A stretch of 64,000 nucleotides of DNA from Tabrizicola sp. TH137 (GTDB lineage Bacteria; Pseudomonadota; Alphaproteobacteria; Rhodobacterales; Rhodobacteraceae), in contig NZ_PKRQ01000007.1 of assembly GCF_002855575.1 (NCBI RefSeq), positions 124,001 to 188,000 of the forward strand, read 5' to 3'. Each line of letters starts with the position of its first letter. Position 1 is the stretch's first letter. Of this stretch, positions 1 to 8,790 are shown one piece after another. The translations under genes were made by a program, and so were the position numbers. Under the pieces are notes generated by a model. The model ran no database searches. It was not told the origin of the DNA and was given only the letters and a program-made list of their open reading frames with translations.

Positions 1-2
1 TG

Positions 3-296
3 AACATCGCCGCCCTGCAACGCCGCTTCAACATGGCCGCGCATGTCTACAACATGCTCATGGCACCGGCCTTCGTGTTGTCCGGTGTCTTCTTCACCCT
101 GCAATCCCTGCCCTACGAGCTGCGCCACATCATCGCCTGGAACCCGATCCTGCACGGGGTGGAAGGCTTCCGCGCCGGCTACCTCTCCGGCTATCCCGAC
201 CATCACATCGACCTGCCCTACCTTTACTTCATGGGCCTGCTCCTCACCTTCACCGGGATGATCCAGATCATCCTCAGCAAACGGGGGATGGAGTGA
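3..296 (+). CDS. kpsM: Capsule polysaccharide ABC exporter permease, C-terminal part (KpsM-like)
   Basis: This is the last 97 codons of a gene that starts before the window. The reading frame is open from base 3 and stops with TGA at 294-296. Two hydrophobic segments are visible, one near the beginning (around MAPAFVLSGVFF) and one near the end (around YLYFMGLLLTFTGMIQII), separated by a loop with the phrase WNPILHGVEGFRAG. That layout is typical of the last membrane spans of ABC-2 type permeases that export capsular polysaccharide. The stop overlaps the GTG start of the ATPase gene, so the two are translationally coupled. Inner-membrane pore of the exporter is inferred from family and neighbours. 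Confidence 0.85.
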   Translation, partial: NIAALQRRFNMAAHVYNMLMAPAFVLSGVFFTLQSLPYELRHIIAWNPILHGVEGFRAGYLSGYPDHHIDLPYLYFMGLLLTFTGMIQIILSKRGME

Positions 297-946
297 TCGA
301 CTTCGACGGAGTCACCAAATCCTACCGCCTGCGCGGCGGGGCGCGGCGCATCGTGCTCCAGGATTTCACCATGTCCCTGCCCTATCGCAACATCGCGGTC
401 CTTGGGCGCAACGGTGCGGGAAAATCCACCCTCCTGCGCCTCATCTCGGGGCTGATCGACCCGGATCACGGCCAGATCACGCGCTCCGCCTCCATGTCCT
501 GGCCCATCGGCCTGCGCGCCTCCTTCCACGGCATGCTGACCGGGATCGAAAACATCCGCTTCGTCGCCCGTGTCTATGGCGCGGATGAACAGGCGGTGAT
601 CGACTATGTCACCGAATTCGCCGAACTCGGCCCCTTCCTTTACGAACCGGTCCGCACCTATTCCGCCGGGATGGGCGCGCGCATCGGCTTCGGGCTCAGC
701 ATGGCGCTGCGCTTCGACGTCTATCTCGTGGATGAACTCCTCAGCGTCGGCGATGCCAGCTTCCGCGCCAAGTCGCGCCGCGCCTTCGACGATCTGCTCA
801 CCCGCTCCCGTATCATCCTCGTCTCCCATTCCATGGGATCGCTGCGCGACTACTGCGACTGCGGCCTGCTCGTCGCCAATGGCACGGCGCGGTTCTACGA
901 CGACATAGAAGAGGCCATCGACGCCTATGCCGCCATCAATGCCTGA
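293..946 (+). CDS. kpsT: Capsule polysaccharide ABC exporter ATP-binding protein (KpsT-like)
   Basis: 217-residue ABC ATPase that powers polysaccharide export through the KpsM-like permease. Visible motifs are Walker A GRNGAGKST at residues 38-46, a degenerate signature YSAGMGAR at 123-130, Walker B FDVYLVDE at 141-148 and the switch histidine in SHS at 178-180. The signature YSAGM rather than LSGGQ is characteristic of the polysaccharide exporter branch (KpsT, BexA, CtrD). The start is GTG at 293, overlapping the permease stop (GTGA). The 3' end overlaps the next gene by about 20 bases. Length matches the family, and no key residue is missing. Confidence 0.93.
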   Translation: MIDFDGVTKSYRLRGGARRIVLQDFTMSLPYRNIAVLGRNGAGKSTLLRLISGLIDPDHGQITRSASMSWPIGLRASFHGMLTGIENIRFVARVYGADEQAVIDYVTEFAELGPFLYEPVRTYSAGMGARIGFGLSMALRFDVYLVDELLSVGDASFRAKSRRAFDDLLTRSRIILVSHSMGSLRDYCDCGLLVANGTARFYDDIEEAIDAYAAINA

Positions 947-2384
947 CACCAAAGCCGCCTCCCCCGCCCCCAAGACACCGCCCGCAGCCGATCCCCCGGC
1001 GGCGGCACCCCCGCCCGCATCCACCCCGACCGACGCGGCCTCCCCGCTGCCGGCACCCGAAGAACCGGCCCCCAAGGAACCGGCCAAACCTGCCCCCCCT
1101 GCAAAGGCCACCGCGCCAACCCCGATCCGGAAAACCGCCCCGGACGCCCCGCCCGCCCCCGCCCCGTCCCCCCCCGCCCCAGCCAAGCCGCGACCAGAGC
1201 GCGACATGACCTTCGTCGCCGGGCCCGTTGCCGTTCCAACGGCCACCCAGCGCCGCCTCTTCAGCCGGATCACCGTGCTGTCCTTCCTGCTCTGCGTGCT
1301 GCTGCCCGTCCTGGCCAGCGCAGGCTACTACGCCTTCCTCGCCGTGGATCGCTTCGCCGTCGAAACGAAATTCGCCATCCGCTCGCCAGGCGTGACAGCC
1401 TCGACCGACCTGCTCGGCATCGTCACCGGCAGCGCCGCATCAAACAGCACCGTGGCCGATAGCTGGATGGTCGTCGAATATCTGGAAAGCCGCGAATTCC
1501 TCGACACCCTCGCGCAGGAGGTGGATCTCAAGGCCCTCTATGCCGCCCCGCGCGGCGACATCCTCACCCGTCTCGCCGCCGAGGCCACGACCGAAGACAT
1601 GGTGGATTTCCTGCCCCGCGTCGTTTCAGCCAGTTTCGAGTCCTCCACCCAGATCATCACCGTCGAAACCCAAGCCTTCTCGCCCGAAGAGGCAACGCGC
1701 ATGGCCGAGGTGGTGCTCTCTGCCACCTCGACCCTGATCAATGCCGTCTCCGAAAAGGCGCGGCAGGATACCGTCCGCCTTGCCGAACTGGAACTGGCCC
1801 GCGCCGAACAGGCCCTGCGCGATCAGCGCGCCGCCATCGCCGCCTTCCGCGAAACCGAACAGAAGATTGACCCGACCGCCACCGTGGCCACGCAGGAAGG
1901 CGTCCTCGCCCAGTTGCAGAACCGCCTGGCCAGCACCCGCACCGAACTCAGCAGCCTGCGCGAATTCCTCGCCCCCGATGCACCCAGCGTCCGCGTCCTG
2001 CAAAGCCAGATCGACTCGCTCGAACGCCAGATCGGCACCGAACGCGCCCGACTCGGCATCGGCGATGCCGGGGCGGCGGCTGGCAGCACGGGCGAGACCA
2101 TCACCGACTCCCTCAACCGCTCCGTCACGGAATACGAGGCGCTCAAGGTCGATCTCGATTTCCGCCAGCGCGCCTATCTTTCCGCCCTCAGCTCGCTCGA
2201 AGCGGCCCGGATCGAGGCCGACCGCCAGCAGCGCTACGTCGCCACCTTCGTCACGCCGTCCCAGCCGCAATCGGCGCGATACCCGCAGGTCACGCTCTCC
2301 ATGCTTCTGATCGGGACGGTGGCCTTCCTGATCTGGGGCGTCCTCGCCATGTTCATCCACATCCTGCGCGAGCATCTCACATGA
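927..2384 (+). CDS. kpsE: Capsule polysaccharide export inner-membrane protein (KpsE/BexC/CtrB-like)
   Basis: 485-residue membrane-periplasmic adaptor (PCP-like) that links the ABC exporter to the outer-membrane channel. Residues 1 to about 110 are a proline- and alanine-rich cytoplasmic tail, much longer than in the E. coli protein. A membrane segment follows (VLSFLLCVLLPVLASAGYY), then the conserved start of the periplasmic domain with RFAVETKFAIRSP. A long helical, coiled-coil-rich stretch spans roughly residues 270-430, and the C-terminal membrane segment is LSMLLIGTVAFLIWGVLAMF. ATG codons at 927 and 939 are both possible, and neither has a strong ribosome site. The gene overlaps kpsT and ends 11 bases before the convergent dehydrogenase gene. 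Confidence 0.9.
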   Translation: MPPSMPDTKAASPAPKTPPAADPPAAAPPPASTPTDAASPLPAPEEPAPKEPAKPAPPAKATAPTPIRKTAPDAPPAPAPSPPAPAKPRPERDMTFVAGPVAVPTATQRRLFSRITVLSFLLCVLLPVLASAGYYAFLAVDRFAVETKFAIRSPGVTASTDLLGIVTGSAASNSTVADSWMVVEYLESREFLDTLAQEVDLKALYAAPRGDILTRLAAEATTEDMVDFLPRVVSASFESSTQIITVETQAFSPEEATRMAEVVLSATSTLINAVSEKARQDTVRLAELELARAEQALRDQRAAIAAFRETEQKIDPTATVATQEGVLAQLQNRLASTRTELSSLREFLAPDAPSVRVLQSQIDSLERQIGTERARLGIGDAGAAAGSTGETITDSLNRSVTEYEALKVDLDFRQRAYLSALSSLEAARIEADRQQRYVATFVTPSQPQSARYPQVTLSMLLIGTVAFLIWGVLAMFIHILREHLT

Positions 2385-2395
2385 CGCGCCGCCCC

Positions 2396-3208
2396 TCACT
2401 CCGGCCCCAGAGCGCGGATCAGCCGTCCCTGCCGCCAGCGCAATACCGCCCCGGCCAGCGGGCCGAACAGATGCAGCAGCCGAACCGGCAGCCCCGGCAG
2501 CGCATGGAAACGGTCCGCCTCCATCGCCCGGATCAGGCAGGCGGCCACCGCTTCGGGCCGCAGGGCGCGCGGCCCGGCGATCCGCTCCGTGACCAGCGGG
2601 CGATGCCCCCGCTCGGCCCGCAGCATCGGCGTCTCGGTATCGGGCGGCTGGCACAGCGTCACCCCGATGCCGCGCCCGGCCAATTCTACCCGCAGCACCT
2701 CGGCCAGCCCGCGCAGCGCGAACTTGGACGGCGCATAGCCGCCATAACCATGGATGCCCGCCAATCCCGCCGCCGATCCGATCAACCCGATCCGCGCCCC
2801 CGGCTCCAGATGCCGCAAGAGCGGCTGCAACACATGCACCGCGCCGAAATAGTTCACCTCCATCACCCGGCGCTGCGCCGCGATGTCCAGAAGCTCGAAC
2901 CGCCCCGGCAAGGTGATGCCGGCCGACAGGATCACCCGGTCCGGCACGCCCAGCGCCGCCATGGCCGCATGCATCGCCAGGGCGGCACCGCGCTCCTCCG
3001 CCACATCCACCGCCCAGCCCCGCACGGCAAGGCCGGGGGCAAGGGCGGTCAGCCCGTCCACCGCCTGCTTCAGCCGCGCCGCATCGCGGGCGAACAGGGC
3101 GATCCCGCCCGGCCCACCCTGCATCCGCCGCGCCCAGTCGCGCGCCACGGCCAGACCGATGCCGCTTGATCCCCCTGTCACGAAGACTGTCCGCACCGCG
3201 TTCCCCAT
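2396..3208 (-). CDS. Short-chain dehydrogenase/reductase in the capsule locus
   Basis: 270-residue classical SDR. The NAD(P) motif TGGSSGIG is at 11-18, NAG is replaced by SAG at 95-97, and the catalytic residues are S145, Y158 and K162 (YAPSK). The segment QPPDTETP at 187-194 resembles the PPDTDTP motif of 3-ketodihydrosphingosine reductases, so a ketone on a long acyl or sphingoid chain is a possible substrate. That is inference. The start is placed at the ATG whose complement is at 3206-3208, because the NAD-binding motif follows at once. The gene is opposite in direction to all its neighbours and divergent from the export lipoprotein, so it has its own promoter within about 40 bases. Confidence 0.82.
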   Translation of the reverse strand: MGNAVRTVFVTGGSSGIGLAVARDWARRMQGGPGGIALFARDAARLKQAVDGLTALAPGLAVRGWAVDVAEERGAALAMHAAMAALGVPDRVILSAGITLPGRFELLDIAAQRRVMEVNYFGAVHVLQPLLRHLEPGARIGLIGSAAGLAGIHGYGGYAPSKFALRGLAEVLRVELAGRGIGVTLCQPPDTETPMLRAERGHRPLVTERIAGPRALRPEAVAACLIRAMEADRFHALPGLPVRLLHLFGPLAGAVLRWRQGRLIRALGPE

Positions 3209-3245
3209 GTCACTCGCACCCTTCCAAACAGCCAAGGCTCCCACC

Positions 3246-4430
3246 ATGCCCGCCTGCACCGTGCCGCGCAATCCATCCCGCCGCGCCGCGCCGGTCGCTG
3301 CCCGCCTCACCCGCCGCAGCCTCCTTCTGGGCAGCCTTGCCGCGCTCTCGGCCTGCGGCCTGCCGCAACAGGGCCCCACCACCGCCGCCGTCCTGCAAAG
3401 TGCCGAGGATCGGGCCTTCCTCCTGATCGACGTCGATGACGCCGTAACCCGCAAGCTTGGCGAGCCGCCGGTCGCCTCCGTCTCGGGCCTCGCACTGGAC
3501 CCCAGCGCCGCGCCCTCCGATTCCGTGGGGATCGGCGATGTCCTCAACATCCGCATCCTCGAAGCCGGCGCCGGCGGCCTTTTCGCCACAAGCAATGGCG
3601 GCGCAGGCGGGACCGATTTCCAGGACGTCACCGTCGGGCGCAACGGCCGCATCGCCCTTCCTTATGTCGGAGAGATCGAGGTCGCCGGTCGCACACCCTC
3701 CCAGATCGAAGCCCTGATCGTGGAAAACCTCCAGGGCAAGGCCATCGAACCGCAGGCCCTCGTGCGGATCGCCATGTCGCGCGGCAACCGGGCCGTCATC
3801 ACCGGCACCGTCGGCTCCCCCGGCCCGTTCGAGCTTTCGCTCAGCGGCGACCGCCTCTCCGCCGCCATCGCCACCGTCGGCGGCAGCGACCATCCGGCCC
3901 ATGAAACCACCGTCACCATCCTGCGCAACAACCGCCAGGCCCGCGCCCGGCTCAGCGAAATCCTGCTCCAGCCGGAAAACGACATCCCGCTCCAGCGCGA
4001 CGATCTGGTTGTCCTCGCCCATGAACCGCCCCGCTACACGCTCACAGGCGCGGTGGGCCAGCCCGGCACCTACCGGATCGAAACCCCCCGCTACTCCCTG
4101 CTCGAAGCCATCGCCGCCGCGGGCGGTGCCAGCGATGACCGCGCCAATCCCGCCGGTCTCTTCCTCTTCCGGCATGAAATGCCGCGCCGCCTCTCCGGCG
4201 CGGGCATTCCGCATCTCGACACCTATCCCGTCACCGAGAAAGGCATCCCGACGGTCTATCGCTTCGACATGTCCCGCCCCGAAACCCAGTTCCGCGCCCA
4301 GCGTTTCCTTCTCACCGATGGCGACGCGCTGCTCGTGACCAATGCCGCGACCATCTCGCTGGGCAAGCTTCTGTCCCTCTTCGATCTCGGGGCCGATGTC
4401 GTCAACACGGCCCAATCCGTTTCGGAATGA
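3246..4430 (+). CDS. Polysaccharide export outer-membrane lipoprotein (KpsD/Wza-type, Poly_export plus SLBB domains)
   Basis: 394 residues from the ATG at 3246; an in-frame ATG at 3207 lies on top of the divergent dehydrogenase start and is less likely. The N-terminus has a twin-arginine-like stretch LTRRSLLLG and a lipobox LSAC with the acylated cysteine at residue 37, so this is predicted to be a lipoprotein. The Poly_export domain begins near DSVGIGDVLNIRILEAG, and two SLBB-like repeats follow (ITGTVGSPGPFELS; YTLTGAVGQPGTYRIE). It forms the outer-membrane or periplasmic channel that receives polymer from the KpsE-like adaptor. The stop overlaps the next start (ATGA). Confidence 0.88.
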   Translation: MPACTVPRNPSRRAAPVAARLTRRSLLLGSLAALSACGLPQQGPTTAAVLQSAEDRAFLLIDVDDAVTRKLGEPPVASVSGLALDPSAAPSDSVGIGDVLNIRILEAGAGGLFATSNGGAGGTDFQDVTVGRNGRIALPYVGEIEVAGRTPSQIEALIVENLQGKAIEPQALVRIAMSRGNRAVITGTVGSPGPFELSLSGDRLSAAIATVGGSDHPAHETTVTILRNNRQARARLSEILLQPENDIPLQRDDLVVLAHEPPRYTLTGAVGQPGTYRIETPRYSLLEAIAAAGGASDDRANPAGLFLFRHEMPRRLSGAGIPHLDTYPVTEKGIPTVYRFDMSRPETQFRAQRFLLTDGDALLVTNAATISLGKLLSLFDLGADVVNTAQSVSE

Positions 4431-6004
4431 CGATCCACCGCCTCCCGCCAGGCTGGACCGAAGACGACCTCCGGGCCGAAGTCCGGGCCATCGGCGCGAT
4501 CTATCGCCGCCTCTGGCCCGAGGCGGCAATAGACCTCTGCCTGTCCGAGGCGGCGGGATGGTGGGGTGATCCCCGCATCACCCCCGCCCCGACAGAGGAC
4601 CCCGATCCGCCCCCCGGCATCGCCCGCATCCGCCTGCCCGGCACCACACCCGGCCTGCGGATCGACATCGGCCTGCCGCCGCCCCAGCGCCTCGCCACCC
4701 AGCCGACGCCGGAACGCCCGCTCCTGCCCGGCCCGCTCCTGCGCGGCCTGATCGCGCTGCATCCGGTCCTGCCGGAACTGCCCCGCCATCTGCTGGACCG
4801 CTGGTCAGCCCTCCGCGCCCATCGCCGCCACGGCACCCGCCCGGTCCCGCCGCCCCTCGCCCAGCCTGCCCCGCAAGCCACCATCCCCCACCGCCCCCCC
4901 GCCATCCTGATCGGGATGCACTGGCTCGAGGTGGGCGGGGCCGAACGCCTCGCCTTCGACTGCATCCGCTGGGCACGCGCCGCCGGCCTGCGCGTCATCC
5001 TCCTCGCCTCCGTCCCCGCGCCGCAATCCCTGGCCCCGCAGATCGCAGGCGATCCCGGCATCCTCTTCCTGCGGACCGACCGCTACCTTCCGCGCAATCT
5101 CTGGCCCGATTTCGTCACCAGTCTGATCGAGGCCGAGAACATCCGCCTCCTCCACATCCACCATTGCCACCCGCTCTACGACTGCCTCCCCCGCCTGCGG
5201 ACCGATCATCCGGGCCTGACGGTGATCGACAGCACGCATATCGTGGAACATGCCGATGGCGGCTATCCCCGCATCTCGGGCGTCTGGACCCGTTTCATCG
5301 ACCATCACCACGTCATCAGCACCGACCTCGCCGCCTATTTCCACCGCCGTTTCCCCGTGGAAGACCGCCTTCTCCTCGGCCGCATGTTCGACCGCCGCAC
5401 GGCACCCCATCGGCTCGTCCCGCCCAACCTGCGCCCCGAAACCCGCCGCCTGCGCCTTGCCTTCGTCGGGCGCCTCAGCCACCAGAAACGGCCGCTGCTC
5501 CTGTTTTCCCTGATCCGCGCCCTGATCCGCCGCTTCCTCCGCAAGGGCATCGACGTCGAGGCGACGATCCTCGGCCATGGGGCCTATCGCCCCCTGGTCG
5601 AAGACCTCATCCGCCGCCACGCGCTCGCCGACCGCATCCGCCTCCTGCCCCCCGATGCCGATGTTCCCGAACTTCTGGAACGCAGCGACATCCTCCTCCT
5701 TCCCTCCGCCAATGAAGGCCTCGCCCTCGTGGGGATCGAAGCGCTGCGCCACGGCTGCCTGCCCCTCGCCACCGATGTAGGCGGGCAATCCGAACTCCTG
5801 CCACCCGCCCTTCTGCTGCCCGCCGCACCGCTGGCCTGCCTGCGCCAGGGCCTGCGCCGGATCGACCGGCTCTTCCACGACCCCGCCTTCCTCGAAGACA
5901 CCCGCCGCGCGGTTCAGGCCCGCTGGCAGGACCTCATCACCGACCCGACGGCGGAGGAGGTGCTTTCCCCCCTCTACCGTCAGGCTGCGGGGCAAGGCGC
6001 ATGA
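4427..6004 (+). CDS. Glycosyltransferase family 4 with long N-terminal extension
   Basis: 525 residues. Residues 1 to about 155 have no domain I recognise and end in a proline-rich linker. A GT-B fold then begins at IGMHWLEVGGAERLAFD (about 162-178), the typical acceptor-domain start of GT4 enzymes. The donor-binding half starts at LRLAFVGRLSHQKRPLLL, and the sugar-nucleotide motif is seen in SANEGLALVGIEALRHG followed by ATDVGG. It probably adds one sugar of the capsule repeat from a nucleotide sugar in the cytoplasm. ATGA overlaps on both sides place it firmly in the export operon. The sugar specificity cannot be read from the sequence. Confidence 0.88.
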   Translation: MTIHRLPPGWTEDDLRAEVRAIGAIYRRLWPEAAIDLCLSEAAGWWGDPRITPAPTEDPDPPPGIARIRLPGTTPGLRIDIGLPPPQRLATQPTPERPLLPGPLLRGLIALHPVLPELPRHLLDRWSALRAHRRHGTRPVPPPLAQPAPQATIPHRPPAILIGMHWLEVGGAERLAFDCIRWARAAGLRVILLASVPAPQSLAPQIAGDPGILFLRTDRYLPRNLWPDFVTSLIEAENIRLLHIHHCHPLYDCLPRLRTDHPGLTVIDSTHIVEHADGGYPRISGVWTRFIDHHHVISTDLAAYFHRRFPVEDRLLLGRMFDRRTAPHRLVPPNLRPETRRLRLAFVGRLSHQKRPLLLFSLIRALIRRFLRKGIDVEATILGHGAYRPLVEDLIRRHALADRIRLLPPDADVPELLERSDILLLPSANEGLALVGIEALRHGCLPLATDVGGQSELLPPALLLPAAPLACLRQGLRRIDRLFHDPAFLEDTRRAVQARWQDLITDPTAEEVLSPLYRQAAGQGA

Positions 6005-6990
6005 CCTGCCTCGTTGCCGTCATCGTCACCCGCAACCGCGCCGCGCAGGTGATCGGGGTTCTCGACGCGCTTGCCCGTCAGACCCGTCGCCCCGACCTGA
6101 CCCTCGTCATCGACAACGCCTCGACCGATGACACGCCCGCCCGCCTCAAGGCCCGCAGCGCCACCGATCCGACGCTCCGCCTGCTGCGGCTCGACCGCAA
6201 TCTCGGCGGTGCGGGCGGCTTTGCCGAAGGCATCCGCCAGGCCTGCGCTCTCGGCGCAAGCCATCTCTGGCTGTCCGATGACGATGCCTTCCCGCAGCCC
6301 GATGCGATAGACCGCCTCCTCACCGCCCTTCAGGACTTCGAGTCACGCCTCGACCGCCGCCCCGCCTTTGCCTGTTCCCGCGTGATCTGGACGGATGGCA
6401 GCCATTGCGAGATGAACACCCCCCGCCCCGTCTGGGACTGGCCCCGCTTCCTCACCGCGACCGACGGCGTGGCGCTGGTCGATTCCTGCTCCTTCGTCTC
6501 GGTCCTCATCCCCCGCTGGGCAGTGGAACGGCACGGCCTGCCGCTGGCCGAGTATTTCATCTGGTTCGACGATGCCGAATACACCCGCCGCCTCTCGACA
6601 AGCCATCCCGGCCTCTATGTCCCGGCCAGCGTGATCCGCCACGACATCACCGTGAATCGCGGGGTCAATTTCGGCCGCGTCACGCCGGATGACCTGTGGA
6701 AATTCCGCTTCGGCGCCCGCAACGAAGCCTCGTTCCACCTGCATCGGGAAGGCTGGGTCAGCTACCTCCTCTTCGCCGATCACGTCCGCCGCCAGCTTCA
6801 CGCAGGCAAGGTGCCGTTCCGCCTGCGCTGGCCGATCTGGCGCAGCCTTCTCGCCGCACTGGTCTTCAACCCCAGGCCCCGCCCCCTCAATGCGTCAGCC
6901 GCCGCTCCAGAACCGCCCGGATCGCCGCCGGGTCGAAGCGCTCCCCCAACCGCTCGAACAGCGGACGCAACACCTCCGGCTCGGCGGTAA
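6001..6990 (+). CDS. Glycosyltransferase family 2 (GlfT2-like)
   Basis: 329 residues with a GT-A fold: AVIVTRNR at 6-13, DNASTDDT at 38-45 and the metal-binding triad in LSDDDAFP with D93-D95. The layout (nucleotide domain, WFDDAEY further on, RHDITVNRG) resembles galactofuranosyl- and rhamnosyltransferases. The last 35 or so residues are a low-complexity alanine, proline and arginine tail that looks unlike the rest and lies over the 3' end of the opposite-strand sulfotransferase gene (104-bp overlap). The tail may be a read-through extension rather than a selected domain. The start overlaps the GT4 stop (ATGA). Confidence 0.85.
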   Translation: MTCLVAVIVTRNRAAQVIGVLDALARQTRRPDLTLVIDNASTDDTPARLKARSATDPTLRLLRLDRNLGGAGGFAEGIRQACALGASHLWLSDDDAFPQPDAIDRLLTALQDFESRLDRRPAFACSRVIWTDGSHCEMNTPRPVWDWPRFLTATDGVALVDSCSFVSVLIPRWAVERHGLPLAEYFIWFDDAEYTRRLSTSHPGLYVPASVIRHDITVNRGVNFGRVTPDDLWKFRFGARNEASFHLHREGWVSYLLFADHVRRQLHAGKVPFRLRWPIWRSLLAALVFNPRPRPLNASAAAPEPPGSPPGRSAPPTARTADATPPARR

Positions 6991-7591
6991 AGGCCTCGTA
7001 GCGCGTCTCGAAACAGCAGTCGGGATGCGCCGCGGCATAGCGGGCAAAGCGCGCATCCATGGCCGCCACCATGGCCAAGACATCCGCCGTCTTCCGCTTG
7101 CGCCACCAGCGCGATGCCGCCACCGCCTCACCCCGGCGCGTGTTGAATATGAAATGAGCATTCGGAAACCGCGCGCGGATGAAATCCAGATAGGCCTCCA
7201 GATCGTCCCCCACCTGGGAATAGCGGATTTCCTTGAACCCGAACCAGCGCGCATCCGGCGGCGGGGCCAGCACTTGCGCAACGAAAGCCTCTACCAGCGC
7301 GGCACCAAAGGCCTCGGGCCGGATATGCTCCACCCCGAACCAGGGCTGCGTCGGATGCCGCCCCAGATGGGCAAAACCCTGCCGCACCTCCACCGCCCGC
7401 CGTTCGGCCCGCCACAGGCCTTCCAGAAGGTTCAAGTTCTCGCCCCGTATGGTGCAGCCCGGTATCGTCATCAACAGGTTCTGAAGCAAGGTCGATCCGC
7501 TGCGCCCATAGGTCACGATGAACAGCGTGCCGCGCAGATCGGGATAGGCGCGCAGCAGGCCCGCTTTCCGCGGCCAAAGCCTCATCCGCAT
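6887..7591 (-). CDS. Sulfotransferase family protein
   Basis: 234 residues. The PAPS 5'-phosphosulfate loop is visible as TYGRSGSTLL at 27-36, and a second family-like region is HFIFNTRRGEAVAASRWWRK (3'-phosphate binding). It is predicted to transfer sulfate from PAPS to a sugar hydroxyl of the polysaccharide, or to a lipid. It is the last gene of the minus-strand operon, 25 bases after the pyruvyl transferase gene, and converges on the GT2 gene with an overlap. A start two codons in (MRLW) is equally plausible. Substrate assignment to the capsule is inference from position. Confidence 0.82.
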   Translation of the reverse strand: MRMRLWPRKAGLLRAYPDLRGTLFIVTYGRSGSTLLQNLLMTIPGCTIRGENLNLLEGLWRAERRAVEVRQGFAHLGRHPTQPWFGVEHIRPEAFGAALVEAFVAQVLAPPPDARWFGFKEIRYSQVGDDLEAYLDFIRARFPNAHFIFNTRRGEAVAASRWWRKRKTADVLAMVAAMDARFARYAAAHPDCCFETRYEAFTAEPEVLRPLFERLGERFDPAAIRAVLERRLTH

Positions 7592-7616
7592 CTCGCCCTC
7601 CCGCCTGTCGCGCCGG

Positions 7617-8777
7617 TCAGAACGTCAGCTCGAAACCGTTCTCGGCATAGAAGGCCCGCAGTTCCGCCAGAAGCTCCGCAAACCGCCGGTTCGTGGCGCC
7701 CCAGTCGTGATCTGCGATCACCCGCACCGGATCGGCCCAGTCCTGCCGCACATCCCGCCAGGGCAGGCCGTAAAGCCTGCAAAACTCCTCCAGCCGCGAG
7801 TCATAGGTCAGGTACTGGCAGGGCCGCCCCTGCAACAGCGCCACCATATTGCCGTGGAACCGGAAGCCGATCACCGCATCCAGATCGCGCGCCTTGGCCA
7901 GCCATTCCTCGATGCTCTTCACGCTCACCAGATGCGCCATGAACCGCTCCGGCGCGACCTGCCCCGTCAGCCCGATCCGCTCCAGCACCTTTTCCGCCGC
8001 GACCCGCCGCTCCGCCAAGGGCAGGGACCGGTCGGCCGCATCATATTCCAGCATCACCCCCTGCTCGAACAGCGACAGGATCAGCGCATTCTCCAGCCCC
8101 CAGCGCACCGCCGCGCCATGGCTTCGCAACGCGGCAACGGGATCGCGGCAAAAGATGTTGCGCGTCAGCCCGGAATGCAGCGACACGCCGATGGCCCGCT
8201 CCGGCCGCAACAGCGTCTCCGGCACCACGACCTCGGGGCAGGTCTGCCGGTAAAACAGCGACGGGCAGCCCGTCACCCGGATGTTGCGCCCCCCCAGCCG
8301 TTCCACCACCGCCGCGGTAAACTCCCCACGCACGGAAATGCTGACCGATTTCTCGTTCAGCCGCGCGATGAAATCGCGCGCCGGGGGGTGGTCATCCAGA
8401 AAGGTCACATCCGCCTCGGGGTTCTGCGCCCCCAGCCCCACAATCGCCATCGGCATGTCCAGCGCATCCAGCGTCAGGTTCGCCGCCGCGAAGTCAAACC
8501 TCTTGTGCAGATAGGTCGATCCCCGGACGATTGCCCGCTGCGCCACGCCCTTCGGCGCATAGCCGAACCCCACCCGCAACGTGCGCTTCAGCGCCAGTTG
8601 CCGCAGGATCGCGACACAGACGAGCATGTCCCCGTAATTCGGTTTCCAGGCGGAACTGCGCATATCCGGCCAGGTTGTCAGGTCGCGCTCCGTGGAATGG
8701 TTGAAATGCACAAGCGCCGTCACGCCTGTCTCCACCGCTTTCGCCTTGTCGGGCCTTGGCTTGCTGTCCACCGTCAT
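7617..8777 (-). CDS. Polysaccharide pyruvyl transferase family protein
   Basis: 386 residues starting at MTVDSKPRPDK. The start was chosen because residues upstream of it read through the end of the next gene. The sequence has the usual PS_pyruv_trans layout: NYGDMLVCVAILRQL early, then IVGLGAQNPEAD, then SISVRGEFTAAVVERLG with a following TGCPSLF, and near the end GFRFHGNMVALLQGRP with LTYDSRLEEF. Family members add a pyruvate ketal from phosphoenolpyruvate to a sugar of an exopolysaccharide. It sits between the double glycosyltransferase and the sulfotransferase, so it probably decorates the same polymer with acidic groups. Confidence 0.86.
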   Translation of the reverse strand: MTVDSKPRPDKAKAVETGVTALVHFNHSTERDLTTWPDMRSSAWKPNYGDMLVCVAILRQLALKRTLRVGFGYAPKGVAQRAIVRGSTYLHKRFDFAAANLTLDALDMPMAIVGLGAQNPEADVTFLDDHPPARDFIARLNEKSVSISVRGEFTAAVVERLGGRNIRVTGCPSLFYRQTCPEVVVPETLLRPERAIGVSLHSGLTRNIFCRDPVAALRSHGAAVRWGLENALILSLFEQGVMLEYDAADRSLPLAERRVAAEKVLERIGLTGQVAPERFMAHLVSVKSIEEWLAKARDLDAVIGFRFHGNMVALLQGRPCQYLTYDSRLEEFCRLYGLPWRDVRQDWADPVRVIADHDWGATNRRFAELLAELRAFYAENGFELTF

Positions 8778-8790
8778 CCACCTGTTCCTG

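Noticed and set aside
224-1273. Long minus-strand open frame opposite kpsT and kpsE
   Set aside because: It overlaps two well-supported genes, has a glycine- and alanine-rich composition typical of antisense frames in high-GC DNA, and shows no protein motif.
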